A DNA stretch of 64,000 nucleotides from JABMNT01 sp048262655 (GCA_048262655.1 JBLXEY010000004.1:248001-312000); one strand, 5' to 3'; positions 16,118 to 25,666 are shown, counted from the stretch's first letter. Numbers and translations: made by a program. Notes: generated by a model not told the origin, from the letters alone.

Positions 16118-18262
16118 TTAATGAGCTGACGCCACGTTTGCAGCGTTTTCGAGGGCAGGAAAGCTTACCGTGACAACGGTGCCCTGGCCAACGTCACTCT
16201 TGATATCCATTTTACCCGCATGCAGTTCGATAAGGGATTGGGTGATCGAAAGCCCAAGCCCCCAGCCTGAATCGGCGATATAGGATCCATTTGTCGGACG
16301 TGTATAAGGGTCTGTGATATTTGACAGAACGTCAGCAGAGATCCCGGCTCCGGAATCTGAAACGATAATGTTCATATGAGTTTCCGTGCTTATCGCAGCA
16401 ACGGAAATGGTCCCGCCATTTGGAGTAAACTTTATCGAATTCCACAACAAATTAAGTAAAATCTGTTTGGCAGCCCGTTTATCCGCGTACAAGTGGGGCA
16501 ACTCGTCATGTATGTCGATGGTCAGACTCAGGCCGTTTGAACGCGCTTTCTCTGAAACAATACGGGTGCATTCCGTAATGGTGTCATGGGCCGACAGGTG
16601 TTCTTTTTCGATATATTTTTGGCCCACTTCAATGGCTGAAATATCAAGAAGATCATCCACCAACTCCAACAGGTGTTTCCCACTTTTATGAATGTCTTGG
16701 GCATATTCTTTATATTTCCCGGCACCCGGCGGGCCAAAGTACTGATTCATCAGAATGTCGGAAAACCCCAGGATCGCGTTGAGTGGTGTTCGAAGCTCAT
16801 GGCTCATGGAGGCTAGAAATTCGGATTTGGTCTTATTGGCTGTTTCCGCCTCGGTTTTGGCTATAAGTAATTGTGTTTCGGATCTCTTGCGCTCTGTAAT
16901 ATCGGTGGAAATTCCGCAAAGTGCGTAGGTTTCCCCAGACGTGCGTTTAAGTGGGTATTTTACCGAAATATAAAAATGCTCACCGTCCTCGTGTACAGAT
17001 TTTTCTTCAAACTCTAAAAGCGCGTCCGCCTCTATCACTTTTACGTCGTTTGTTCGAAAGGCTTTGGCGATTTCCCGTGGAAAAATCTCGTGGTCATAGC
17101 GCCCTCTGATAGCATGATCGTTGATGTTAAAGAGCTGTTCGAATTTTTTGTTGATAAACAGATATCGACCGCTCAAATCCTTGATATAGACAATTGATGA
17201 GGTGTTATTGAGAAGATCGCGTTGTTGCCGCTCACTGTCACGCAAGGCTTCGTCGGATACTTTAATTGATGCCATCATGCCTTCGAGTGCTGTTCCAAGC
17301 CGGTCAAACTCAACAATTTTGCTCGGCTCGTACGGTTTTGCATCGGCATCATTCTTGGTTAAGTTATCGGCGTATTTCAGAAGTCTGCCAAAACCAACGG
17401 ACGTCACCCGTCGTATCAGGAACAGCGCCACGAGGATTGATAATACGGAAACAAAAATAACAGCCAATAAGTTGGCTTTGTAGGCTGAATCCAAATCTTG
17501 CCGTAAACTGTCTTTCATATACGAACGGATTGAAAGGGCGTGGTTATTGGTCACAAAGGCCGTCGCTTTGGTTCGGTTCAGGTAATTTTCCGCGTCGTTG
17601 TCGACGTTGACATCGAATGATTTTGCAAGGACTTGATCGCCGATGAGAAGCTCAATTGTATCGACTTCTGCATCCCGATGGACCGCATTGGTTAAAGGCG
17701 TGTTGTCCTTTAGGGAAATACCGTAAACAACGTACCCTTCGACCTTTCCGGTATCCTCTGCAACGACAGCCACGCTGTTAATGAGAGAGGCATTATCGTG
17801 TTTAGCACTATCCAGTAAGACCAATTGCCAAAGATCGATGGATTGCTGTTGGGTCAAGTAGGTATCAAGAAAGGCATGTTCTTCTGCCAGAAAAGGAGAG
17901 CTGAGATCATAGAGTATTGATTTATTGGGCAGAACAATTGCCATCAGGTCAATGTATACCCCGCTTGGGGTCGACAAGAAATCGCCCAATGTGTGTTTCA
18001 AGCTATTCAAATCGCGCCCTGCCAGGGTCCGGTTTCGAGAATACTCGCCGACGATTGCATCAATAAAGTTTCCAGTGTCGGTTAGATGCTTCTTCAGAGA
18101 CAGTTCAGCTATGCGATTTCGGTATTCAAACGAACGGGAAACTTCGCGATCAATGGCCTTTTGTATTGAGAGATAATTTACGGAAACAAAAAAGATAGAC
18201 ACCAGCAACAGCATGCCAATGGCGATCGACAGAATTAATGTTGTGAGTGTGTATTTTCTCAT
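16118..18262 (-). CDS. luxQ: LuxQ-like sensor histidine kinase without receiver domain
   Basis: A 714-residue membrane sensor kinase. TM1 is at about 9-29, a periplasmic domain runs to about 262, and TM2 spans 263-284. A HAMP-like linker follows, then PAS plus PAC (about 345-458), HisKA with SMSHELRTPLNAILGFSD (phospho-accepting His488), and HATPase_c with NLLWNSIKFTPNGG and GWGLGLSITQSL. The periplasmic stretch with TGKVEGYVVYGISLKDN recalls the LuxQ periplasmic domain. The gene follows luxP by nine bases, the LuxPQ arrangement of vibrios. Unlike Vibrio LuxQ, it ends after the ATPase domain and lacks the C-terminal receiver, so its output must go through another protein. The kinase call is certain; the LuxQ name rests on the partner. 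Confidence 0.85.
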   Translation of the reverse strand: MRKYTLTTLILSIAIGMLLLVSIFFVSVNYLSIQKAIDREVSRSFEYRNRIAELSLKKHLTDTGNFIDAIVGEYSRNRTLAGRDLNSLKHTLGDFLSTPSGVYIDLMAIVLPNKSILYDLSSPFLAEEHAFLDTYLTQQQSIDLWQLVLLDSAKHDNASLINSVAVVAEDTGKVEGYVVYGISLKDNTPLTNAVHRDAEVDTIELLIGDQVLAKSFDVNVDNDAENYLNRTKATAFVTNNHALSIRSYMKDSLRQDLDSAYKANLLAVIFVSVLSILVALFLIRRVTSVGFGRLLKYADNLTKNDADAKPYEPSKIVEFDRLGTALEGMMASIKVSDEALRDSERQQRDLLNNTSSIVYIKDLSGRYLFINKKFEQLFNINDHAIRGRYDHEIFPREIAKAFRTNDVKVIEADALLEFEEKSVHEDGEHFYISVKYPLKRTSGETYALCGISTDITERKRSETQLLIAKTEAETANKTKSEFLASMSHELRTPLNAILGFSDILMNQYFGPPGAGKYKEYAQDIHKSGKHLLELVDDLLDISAIEVGQKYIEKEHLSAHDTITECTRIVSEKARSNGLSLTIDIHDELPHLYADKRAAKQILLNLLWNSIKFTPNGGTISVAAISTETHMNIIVSDSGAGISADVLSNITDPYTRPTNGSYIADSGWGLGLSITQSLIELHAGKMDIKSDVGQGTVVTVSFPALENAANVASAH

Positions 18263-18271
18263 CTTAAGCGA

Positions 18272-19417
18272 TTATTTTGGGCCCCGAAGGATCGCCGTTG
18301 TATCTGATCTATGTGTATCCGAATATCGGAAGGCTCTCAATATCAGGCGGTTTATTTCTTGCTCGGTATGTTCTTTTGTAATCAACCTGAGATCTCCTGA
18401 AAAAATCGTTGGGACTGCTTTTCCTTCCAGATCCCAGCGGATCGCTTCTGCCATGGCGACGCCATTATCGTCATTAATTCGCATCACGGAGATGTCCAGC
18501 TCATTTCGTAACAGTGCAGATATTTCAGAGCTACCGCCGCCCCAGCCATTGGTTATGACGCTGCCTTGCCTACCCAGTTCCTTGATTGCATCCATAACCC
18601 CGAGGGCGATGTCTGTGGAGGATGAAAAGATAAATTTTATTTCGGGTTGTTCCTGCAAGACTTGAAGTGCGGCCGCGCGCGCTTTTGTGCGATCAAACCC
18701 TGTATAATATTCGGCAACCAGTTTCATTTTTTCGTGTGGCGCCATCAGCTTTTTGAAAGTGCCACCGCGCATTTTGCTGACATATCCCTGTGGCCCGTAA
18801 AAAATGGCGTATTGGGCTTCTCCCTTGAACCGCCGTACATATTCGTTAGCCAGTATTTCTGTCCCGGTCGCGTGGTCAAAGCCCACGTATAAAAAAGGCT
18901 GGGTATCGCCCCATTCTTTCAGTGGAGTTGTAATGTTTTGTAAAATTAATTTGGGACGAGGCGTGGCCAACATCCGCTCGATGATCGTCCGATGCTGGAG
19001 CGCATCCAGTGTGAAGATCAAATAATCTGACTTGTCATTAATTGCTGCAGCTATTTGAGTTTCCTGTAATCGAATTTGACTGCCTGGCTTTGAAAAATGG
19101 GGCCGGATTTCATAAGGAATCCGGCTTTCGATTAATCTGGCTTCGAAAGAGGAAATACTGCGTCGCCAGTAGTCTGAAACCTGCTGACCCGGGTAAATAA
19201 TCGCAATCCTTACCGGCGTATGGATTAATTTTTTAAGGGATTGAGCTTTAGCGCTTACGCTATTTGAAAATGCGTCCGCTTGCATTTGTTTGTCGCCATA
19301 CCGCTCGGCAAACTGGCTATACGTCCAATAGTGACGAAAGCTGGGCTCGTGTTTAGCCTCGACAACGGACACATTGAACAATGCAATGCATGACAATAGT
19401 AGACCCGTTCGGAACAT
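18272..19417 (-). CDS. luxP: LuxP-like periplasmic autoinducer-2-binding protein
   Basis: A 381-residue periplasmic binding protein (type 1 fold) with a signal peptide ending near VEAKH. From memory, it matches Vibrio LuxP along its length: YPGQQVSDYW, SDYLIFTLD, LILQNITTP, FLYVGFDHA, NGWGGGS, GVAMAEAIRWDLE and AFRYSD. The residues I recall as contacting borated AI-2 in LuxP are all present with a constant offset: Gln79, Ser81, Trp84, Asn161, Arg217, Ser267, Thr268, Asp269, Trp292 and Arg313. The ATG at 19417 has AGGAG six bases upstream; the frame extends further without support. The kinase gene lies nine bases downstream. This is one of the strongest functional calls in the window. Confidence 0.92.
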   Translation of the reverse strand: MFRTGLLLSCIALFNVSVVEAKHEPSFRHYWTYSQFAERYGDKQMQADAFSNSVSAKAQSLKKLIHTPVRIAIIYPGQQVSDYWRRSISSFEARLIESRIPYEIRPHFSKPGSQIRLQETQIAAAINDKSDYLIFTLDALQHRTIIERMLATPRPKLILQNITTPLKEWGDTQPFLYVGFDHATGTEILANEYVRRFKGEAQYAIFYGPQGYVSKMRGGTFKKLMAPHEKMKLVAEYYTGFDRTKARAAALQVLQEQPEIKFIFSSSTDIALGVMDAIKELGRQGSVITNGWGGGSSEISALLRNELDISVMRINDDNGVAMAEAIRWDLEGKAVPTIFSGDLRLITKEHTEQEINRLILRAFRYSDTHRSDTTAILRGPK

Positions 19418-19758
19418 GGGAGGCTCCTGTTCAATAGAATGGCGTAATCGCATACTATCGTATTGGCCACGGAAAGTACAAAAAATATAGAATCGCGCAT
19501 GGCGTTCCTGTGGCCCACAATTAAAGGGTATTTATCGGATCACGGTGCGAATTCTCGAGTGCCTGTATATACGGGAAAAACCATTTATCCATCGCTTTGT
19601 ATAAGGGTGATGTAGAATTTGGCGATACATGGTATGTGGGAAAGATCGCTCGGCCCGCGTCCGCAGGTTTCGTCGAAAAATCTAGAGAAACGATACTCTG
19701 TTAAAAAGACCGGGAAGCCTTTGTTGCCGATACATCAAAATGGCACGGCAGAGCCGCT
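19418..19758. other. Intergenic region upstream of luxP
   Basis: About 340 bases between luxP and the end of the sugar-catabolism cluster. No gene is supported. A weak promoter-like pair for luxP is present on the minus strand (TTGTAC near 19480 and TAGTAT near 19456, spacer about 18), but the match is poor. No terminator with a T-run was seen for the sugar cluster that ends at 19759. Confidence 0.4.
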
Positions 19759-20754
19759 TTAGAGATCAAGTGATTTTCGCAAGATTTCTAATCGTTCCAT
19801 TGCAATAACGCCGTCATTGATGGTAGGTGAATTTGACTCTTTGCCCTTTATGGCAGCAATCACGTCGCCCAAAAGCGCATGATATCCCTTGAAGTCTTCG
19901 TTCGCGGCGGCCGTGAAATTTGGTTTCCATGATAAGGTGTCGCTTCCGTCGCGCAAACGAGCCGTCGGGTCATCATTCTTGAAAACTGGATTGCGATGCC
20001 ACTTTATATCGACAACGCCATCGACCTCGATTCGCTGATGATCCCCCATTATCTCGATCCGCTCGACAGGCGTCCCACGCGATTGAATGGTCCCCATAGC
20101 AATGGTGCCAATGGCGCCACACTCGAAATCAAAATTAACATGAAATAAAACGTGCCCAGGTTTTTTTTCTATTTTCCGAGCCGTCATATGGGTGACAGGC
20201 GACACCAGATAAGACACGAGGTCCATATAATGAACGCAGTGATGTAAAAAGAAACCGGTGTAGTCGACGTTGCCGGCAAAATAGCCGGGCGCTGTCATAT
20301 AATAACCTGTCAGTCCTAAAACCGGTCCGAAGTCACCGGACTGTATTATATTATGCGCGATTTTATTGCCTTCAGAGTACCGTTTCATAAAACCTAACAG
20401 GAGCGGTTTGCCAGATTTTTCAGAGGCTGCACGTAATTCATTTGCCCCCTCAGCCGTTGCCGATGGCGGCTTTTCCATAAACACTGGCAAACCGCGTTCA
20501 AGGGCCATCTTTCCAAACTTTAAATGTGCGTCCGGACCAACCGCCATCCCGACCGCATCAAGGTCTGGCGATGTAATGAGTTCAGCAGCATCTGTCGTCA
20601 GACGGGTTACGCCGAATTGACGTCCGGCAGAGGCCAGTCGTTCTGCGTCAATGTCGCAAAGTGCGGTGATCTGCACATCATATCGTAACAGTTGTGCAAG
20701 AAGCATTTGTGTGGCGTGTGTGCCGCATCCAATCCAGCCAATTTTCAGGGTCAT
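19759..20754 (-). CDS. Gfo/Idh/MocA family oxidoreductase
   Basis: A 331-residue NAD(P)-dependent sugar or inositol dehydrogenase-type protein. The N-terminal Rossmann motif is IGWIGCGTHATQML, and the EKPPSATA stretch carries the family lysine. A C-terminal alpha/beta domain follows, with HHCVHYMDLVSYL (catalytic-site His). It overlaps the epimerase gene by four bases and is the last gene of the sugar ABC cluster. It probably oxidises the imported sugar or a derivative; the substrate is unknown. Confidence 0.9.
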   Translation of the reverse strand: MTLKIGWIGCGTHATQMLLAQLLRYDVQITALCDIDAERLASAGRQFGVTRLTTDAAELITSPDLDAVGMAVGPDAHLKFGKMALERGLPVFMEKPPSATAEGANELRAASEKSGKPLLLGFMKRYSEGNKIAHNIIQSGDFGPVLGLTGYYMTAPGYFAGNVDYTGFFLHHCVHYMDLVSYLVSPVTHMTARKIEKKPGHVLFHVNFDFECGAIGTIAMGTIQSRGTPVERIEIMGDHQRIEVDGVVDIKWHRNPVFKNDDPTARLRDGSDTLSWKPNFTAAANEDFKGYHALLGDVIAAIKGKESNSPTINDGVIAMERLEILRKSLDL

Positions 20755-21632
20755 CGTCTAAATCCTGCCAGAGATATATGCGATTTTATGAAATTCACGG
20801 ATGCGGCAAGGCGCGCATCTTCATTTTCATGCGGTGGCCGCCATTGTGCGATGGGAACACCAAAGCGGTCATCATTGCGACGGAAGGGCTCAAGAGAAAT
20901 CGGCCCTTGATAGTTGACGTCTTGCAAAGCTCTACAGATATCGGGCCACAGGATACTGCCGGTCCCTAAAAAGCCGCGGTGGTTCTCGTTCGCCTGAAAA
21001 TGTCCAATGCGATCTCCGGCAAGTCGGATGGCTTCCGGGATTGAAGCTTCTTCCATGGCCATATGGAAGGTATCGAGCATGATTTTCAGATTTGTGTGAT
21101 CGACCGCATCAACAATTTCGACCGCCTGTTGTGTTGTACATAAAACATCACTTTCGAAGCGGTTCAACGGCTCTAGTCCCAGAATAATGTTGTGTTGAGC
21201 GGCCGAAGTTGCGGCTTTGCGCAAGCCTTCCATACAGCGTTCTTTGCGGGCCAGTCTTTCGCTTTCGTCAACCGGTTGCGGTGGGCGACCGGCAAAAACC
21301 AAAGGGTTCCCAGTAAGCGGGCCACCGACAATTTTTGATCCAAGTTCTGCCGAACAGGCGCAGGCGTACTCAAGATAATCGATACCGGCCTGGCGTGCCT
21401 CTGCGTCATCTGAAGCGATGTTGCGCTCCAGATTAACACGTGCCGCCAAGACAACATCAAGGCCCGCATCGTCGAGGGCTCTTTTTGTTTCAACAAGGTT
21501 GAGCTCTCCGGGCTCGGGAACCAGGAGCTCGATAAAATCGAAGCCCAGGTCTTTTGTTTTTTTAAAAAATGCGAAGTGCTCCGATGTAAAGGGACGGGCA
21601 AATTGCATGGAGATAATACCAATTTTATTCAT
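20751..21632 (-). CDS. Sugar phosphate isomerase/epimerase (D-tagatose 3-epimerase-like)
   Basis: A 293-residue TIM-barrel protein of the xylose isomerase-like superfamily. The metal-ligand positions of ketose 3-epimerases are visible: Glu in GLEPLNRFESD, Asp in IMLDTFHMAMEE, His in IGHFQANENHRG, and a final Glu in GPISLEPFRR. The HFQANENHRGFLGTG loop is typical for substrate binding in this family. Free ketoses are the likely substrates. It lies between an ABC permease gene and the Gfo/Idh gene, with a four-base overlap to the latter. Confidence 0.88.
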   Translation of the reverse strand: MNKIGIISMQFARPFTSEHFAFFKKTKDLGFDFIELLVPEPGELNLVETKRALDDAGLDVVLAARVNLERNIASDDAEARQAGIDYLEYACACSAELGSKIVGGPLTGNPLVFAGRPPQPVDESERLARKERCMEGLRKAATSAAQHNIILGLEPLNRFESDVLCTTQQAVEIVDAVDHTNLKIMLDTFHMAMEEASIPEAIRLAGDRIGHFQANENHRGFLGTGSILWPDICRALQDVNYQGPISLEPFRRNDDRFGVPIAQWRPPHENEDARLAASVNFIKSHISLAGFRR

Positions 21633-21648
21633 ATTGAATTCCTGTTTT

Positions 21649-22482
21649 TTAACCTTTTACGGCACCTTGGGTAAGCCCGCCGACGAGACGTTTTTGGACA
21701 ATGAGAAAGAGGATGGTCGCGGGCATCGCGCCAACAATTCCACCGGCTGTTAATAGACCCCATTCGACCTGATACTCTCCGATCAGAGTTTGGATGGCGA
21801 CGGTTATGGGCTTCACCGATCGGCCGCCGAGCGTTAATGCATAGAGGTATTCATTCCATGCCGTAATAAAAATATAGATGCCGGTTGCGATGATGCCCGG
21901 TGTACACAGCGGCAAAATGACCCGCCAAAGCGCGCCAAGCCGGGTGCAGCCATCGGTCATTGCAGCTTCATCCAGGGATTTTGGAATGTTGTTAATATAG
22001 CTTGTCATCATCCATACCGAAAACGGAATGGCGATGGTGGAGTTTGCGATGATAAGTCCCAGGTGCGTATCAATCAGACCGACCTGTTTCATTAAAATGA
22101 AGAGCGGCAGGATTAGAAGGACAATCGGGAACATATTGATCAACAAAAATTGCAGCAGCAGTAATTTTTGACCACGAAAGCTGAAACGAGAAAATGCGTA
22201 GGCTGCTGTAACACTTAACGTAAGACCAACGACGACCGTGCCGCTGGCAATGATCAGTGAATGCATTAGATTGATGTGGAAACCAACCGTTTTAAACAGG
22301 CGGAAATAGTTCTCAAACGTCGCCGCTGCAAATGAAGGCCCCTCGGTGAAAAGCAGCTTTTCTTGCGTAATTGAAGTGGCGATCATCCACAAATAAGGTC
22401 CCAAGGCGAATCCGACGATGGCCAACATCGGCAAGTGCAGGCACAGGAGCCGCTGGAGAGTCGATTTTTTTTGCACCATCAT
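21649..22482 (-). CDS. Carbohydrate ABC transporter permease, MalG type
   Basis: A 277-residue inner-membrane permease with about six helices. The EAA loop, which contacts the ATPase, reads DEAAMTDGCTRLGALWRVILP. The N-terminus (YLWMIATSIT) and overall size fit the MalG/CUT1 group. It overlaps the MalF-type permease gene by four bases and forms the translocation pore with it. The ATPase encoded divergently at 26527 probably energises the pair. Confidence 0.93.
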   Translation of the reverse strand: MMVQKKSTLQRLLCLHLPMLAIVGFALGPYLWMIATSITQEKLLFTEGPSFAAATFENYFRLFKTVGFHINLMHSLIIASGTVVVGLTLSVTAAYAFSRFSFRGQKLLLLQFLLINMFPIVLLILPLFILMKQVGLIDTHLGLIIANSTIAIPFSVWMMTSYINNIPKSLDEAAMTDGCTRLGALWRVILPLCTPGIIATGIYIFITAWNEYLYALTLGGRSVKPITVAIQTLIGEYQVEWGLLTAGGIVGAMPATILFLIVQKRLVGGLTQGAVKG

Positions 22483-23390
22483 CGCAGGTTGCTCCCGACA
22501 CGTCTTAAATAGAGAACGACAATGCTCAAGAGCATAATTGAGAAAAGTACGGCGATGGCCGTCCCGTTGCCGAAGTCCAGTCCGGTGCGGGCTTTCACAA
22601 AGGCGTAAAGTGGCAAGGTGTACGTTGAATAGCCGGGGCCACCGCCGGTCATAACAAAAATAACGTCAATGGAATTTGCGACCCAAATGGTGCGCAGAAG
22701 AACCGCGGTGATGACGACGCCTGATATGCCGGGCAGCGTGATGTGCCAAAACTGACGAAATTTACTGGCACCATCAATCGAAGCCGCTTCATAATAACTG
22801 GCCGGAATGGATTGCAACCCAGCCAGGATCATAACAGCAAAAAACGGAAACCCTTGCCACGTGAGGGTTAGAATAATGGCATACAGCGCGGTGTCTGGAT
22901 CCGCCAGCCAGGGTATGGCAGTTTTTATAATGTGGGCGCGCAGAAGCAAGTCATTGAGAATGCCGTAGTTTGCATCGTAAATCCAAACCCACATCAGGGC
23001 GATCACGACGCTGGGCAGTGCCCAGGGAATAATGATGAGGGCGCGTGCGATGGGGCGCCAATAAAATTTTTGATTCAGCAATAATGCGGTGCCGAGGCCC
23101 AGCAGCAATTGAGCTGGAACCGTGATGCCAATCCACAAAACGGTATGACGAAAGGAGATCCAAAAAACCTCATCATTCAGCGCAGCAATGAAATTTTTTA
23201 AACCGACAAAGGTAAAATCCTTCGGCCTGAAAAGGACGTAGTCATGCAAACTCATCCACATGGCCTGAACCATAGGCAAAAACACGATGGCCAGTGTCAC
23301 CAAAACGGCGGGCGAAATCAGGGCGTAAGGCAGTACCTTTTTCCCAAGTCCCGAGTAGCTGGATAACGAAATTGTAGGTGCAGGTTTCAT
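22479..23390 (-). CDS. Carbohydrate ABC transporter permease, MalF type
   Basis: A 303-residue permease with six to seven membrane helices, starting SPAVLVTLAIVFLPMVQAMW. The EAA loop is YYEAASIDGASKFRQFWHIT, followed by LPGISGVVITAVLLRTIW. It pairs with the MalG-type permease encoded next. It is separated from the upstream substrate-binding-protein gene by a strong hairpin with a T-run, which probably lowers permease expression relative to the binding protein. Confidence 0.93.
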   Translation of the reverse strand: MKPAPTISLSSYSGLGKKVLPYALISPAVLVTLAIVFLPMVQAMWMSLHDYVLFRPKDFTFVGLKNFIAALNDEVFWISFRHTVLWIGITVPAQLLLGLGTALLLNQKFYWRPIARALIIIPWALPSVVIALMWVWIYDANYGILNDLLLRAHIIKTAIPWLADPDTALYAIILTLTWQGFPFFAVMILAGLQSIPASYYEAASIDGASKFRQFWHITLPGISGVVITAVLLRTIWVANSIDVIFVMTGGGPGYSTYTLPLYAFVKARTGLDFGNGTAIAVLFSIMLLSIVVLYLRRVGSNLR

Positions 23391-23428
23391 AGAGAAAGGA
23401 TGCCCGGTTGATCGACGATAATTCTAAG

Positions 23429-23471
23429 AAAAAAACGGGACCCCAAAGTCGTCCGTTAAATTGGGGCCCCG
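23429..23471 (-). terminator. Hairpin with T-run between binding-protein and permease genes
   Basis: On the minus strand an 11-base-pair stem forms between CGGGGCCCCAA (23471-23461) and TTGGGGTCCCG (23446-23436). The one imperfect pair is a G-U wobble, and seven Ts follow (23435-23429). It has the form of an intrinsic terminator but lies inside an operon. Partial termination or 3'-end protection of the binding-protein mRNA is the likely role, as in other sugar ABC operons. Confidence 0.85.
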
Positions 23472-23477
23472 AACGCG

Positions 23478-24674
23478 TTATTTGTTATAGAGCTTATCAA
23501 TCTCTTCGTTCATTTTTGCAGCCGTTATTTCGCCAATCAAGGCGCGTTGCATGTTAACCGGCCAAACCGTATTAACGAAATCAGACGTGCTTGAGACGTT
23601 AGGTAACAGAGCGGCATATGGCAAAGAGGCAATGGTTGCATCTACAAATCTTTTTTGATGCAAAGACCAGGTCGCTGAATCACTTTTGGTCACTGGAAGC
23701 TGACCTGTTGCTTTGTTGAATTCAGCATTGTTGCCTGTTGATGAAAGGAATGAAATCCATTTCCATGCCGCGTCTTTATTCTGTGCCGCAGAGAATATCG
23801 CTGTAGACTCATCACCAAACGCCGTCCAGCGGCCGCCGCCACATTCAGGAACGACAGTTGCAGAGACCTTGTCACCCAGCGCATCGACCATGCTGTTGGA
23901 TGAACCGATATGATGGATTGTCATTGCGGTTTTTCCAGCCTTGAACGAACCGGTGATTTCCTTAAAGCCATCATTGGGGGCAGACGGCGGAAAGACTTTG
24001 TCTTTCTGGTAGAGGTCAACAACAAACTGCGTGGCTGCAATGGCACTTTCGGACGTCATGCCGCCTGCTTTAAAGTTAGCGCCAGTCGACAATACGAGGC
24101 TTGCCCAATGGTCATGACCGCCTTTCCCGCCACGGAATCCAAACCCGTAAGTCCCGTTGCCCGTCAGCGCTTTGGCTGCGGCCCTAAAATCGGCACAGGT
24201 TTTTGGAGGTTGCAGTCCCGCGTTGGCGAACAAATCGGCGCGGTAGTATAGGTACAGGGCCACGTACTGAACTGGCATGTAGTAGGACTTGCCATCATTG
24301 CCCTTGGTCAGATCGAACAGATTATCCTGAATATCAGCTTTGCCGCTCCAGCTGGCGATCCGGTCACCAATAGGTTCCAGCGCTTCCATCTCAATAAGCC
24401 GAGGCTGCGCGAACATTTTGACCATGGCCGCGTCTGGCCCACTCCCAGCGGCAACGGCCGTATAGAGGCTGTCATAATAGCTATTCCACGGAATGTTTTC
24501 GGCTTCAATCTTGATGCCTGGGTTCTTGGCTTCGAAAGCTTTCACGAGCCCGGACATGGGGTTGTCCGCGTTATCAAAATGATACCAAAAGCGGACGGTC
24601 TCAGCACTGCTGGCCTGGAACGCGCCCAATGCGGTTCCTGCAGCCATAACAGCTGCAATTAGTGTCGTTTTCAT
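23478..24674 (-). CDS. Extracellular sugar-binding protein of ABC transporter
   Basis: A 398-residue family 1 solute-binding protein. The signal peptide is cleaved after about residue 23 (ALGAFQASSAE). Typical features are ETVRFWYHFDNADNPMSGLV at the mature N-terminus and GKTAMTIHHIGSSN in the middle. It captures a sugar or glycoside in the periplasm for the MalF/MalG-type permeases encoded downstream. The start ATG lies 25 bases after the hydrolase gene. The ligand cannot be inferred beyond carbohydrate. Confidence 0.92.
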   Translation of the reverse strand: MKTTLIAAVMAAGTALGAFQASSAETVRFWYHFDNADNPMSGLVKAFEAKNPGIKIEAENIPWNSYYDSLYTAVAAGSGPDAAMVKMFAQPRLIEMEALEPIGDRIASWSGKADIQDNLFDLTKGNDGKSYYMPVQYVALYLYYRADLFANAGLQPPKTCADFRAAAKALTGNGTYGFGFRGGKGGHDHWASLVLSTGANFKAGGMTSESAIAATQFVVDLYQKDKVFPPSAPNDGFKEITGSFKAGKTAMTIHHIGSSNSMVDALGDKVSATVVPECGGGRWTAFGDESTAIFSAAQNKDAAWKWISFLSSTGNNAEFNKATGQLPVTKSDSATWSLHQKRFVDATIASLPYAALLPNVSSTSDFVNTVWPVNMQRALIGEITAAKMNEEIDKLYNK

Positions 24675-24698
24675 AGTGTTTCCTCCGTTATAAGTGAA

Positions 24699-25664
24699 TT
24701 ATTTCCCTGCAAATTTCCGAAAAGCGTTTGCCGCTTCCGATGTGGCCTCGCAGGCGGCTGGCAAACAGGTTGTCATTTGCATAAAGCCGTGGACCACACC
24801 TTTATAAACCCGCACCTGATCTTGGCGACCTAAGGCCCGCAATCGCGTGGCAAGGTCTTCTGTGTCAGTACAAAGCGGATCTATTTCTGCCGCATTTAGA
24901 TAGAGTGGCGGCAGACCACTCAGCGCCTCATCAGAGGCAGATAGCGGAGAGACCAATGGGGTTCCTCTCACTTCCATAGGCGCATACCAATCAAGGTAAC
25001 GCATCATTTTCGCCCGAGTTAAGCCTGGGCCAAATTCGAAATCCATATAGGAACGGGTTTGAAAATTCGTGCCATATACACCGTAAAACAGCATTGCAAA
25101 ATCAGGTGATGGGTGACCCAGAGACTGCTCATGCAAAATCATTGAGAGTGCCAGGTTCGCGCCAGAACTATCCCCTGCAATAGCCGTTGGGCCCTTTGTC
25201 CAGGGATAGCGATTTTGGATCGTTTTAAGTTGACGGAACGCCTGAATACAATCATTGAGTCCCGCCGGGTAAGGGTTCTCTGGCGCCAGACGATAGGCCA
25301 AAGACAAAACCGCACACTTGGCTTCATGGGCCAGTAATCTGGCGGCGCGCTCGTGCGTTTCAATGCTGCAGAGCGAAAAGCCGCCGCCGTGAACAAAATA
25401 GATTAACCGCTGCTCCGGGTGTTCAGGCGTAAACAAACGCCCTTCCAAAATCGTTCCGTCTTCACGTTGTATGTCAACGTCATCTATTTGCAGCATCGGC
25501 GGTAAATCAATGTTCCAGCGCCCGTTGGCCTGCTCTGCGAGTTCGCGTGCTTGCAGGGGCGGTAAGGTGGTCGGATCGGCCAATCCGGCATCTTCCTGTG
25601 CCAGTCGTTGCAAAATTTCTTCCATCGCCGGGTTGGGCATTACCTTAAATTTTGACATTTCCAT
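24699..25664 (-). CDS. Alpha/beta hydrolase, HSL-type esterase
   Basis: A 321-residue esterase of the hormone-sensitive lipase group. The oxyanion motif is FVHGGGFSL and the nucleophile motif IAGDSSGANLALS. The catalytic Asp lies in EIDPLCTDTE and the His in KGVVHGFMQ. No signal peptide is seen, so it is cytoplasmic. It lies between the GntR regulator and the sugar-binding protein. A plausible role is removing acetyl or other acyl groups from the imported sugar; that is inference from position. Confidence 0.9.
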   Translation of the reverse strand: MEMSKFKVMPNPAMEEILQRLAQEDAGLADPTTLPPLQARELAEQANGRWNIDLPPMLQIDDVDIQREDGTILEGRLFTPEHPEQRLIYFVHGGGFSLCSIETHERAARLLAHEAKCAVLSLAYRLAPENPYPAGLNDCIQAFRQLKTIQNRYPWTKGPTAIAGDSSGANLALSMILHEQSLGHPSPDFAMLFYGVYGTNFQTRSYMDFEFGPGLTRAKMMRYLDWYAPMEVRGTPLVSPLSASDEALSGLPPLYLNAAEIDPLCTDTEDLATRLRALGRQDQVRVYKGVVHGFMQMTTCLPAACEATSEAANAFRKFAGK

Positions 25665-25666
25665 GG

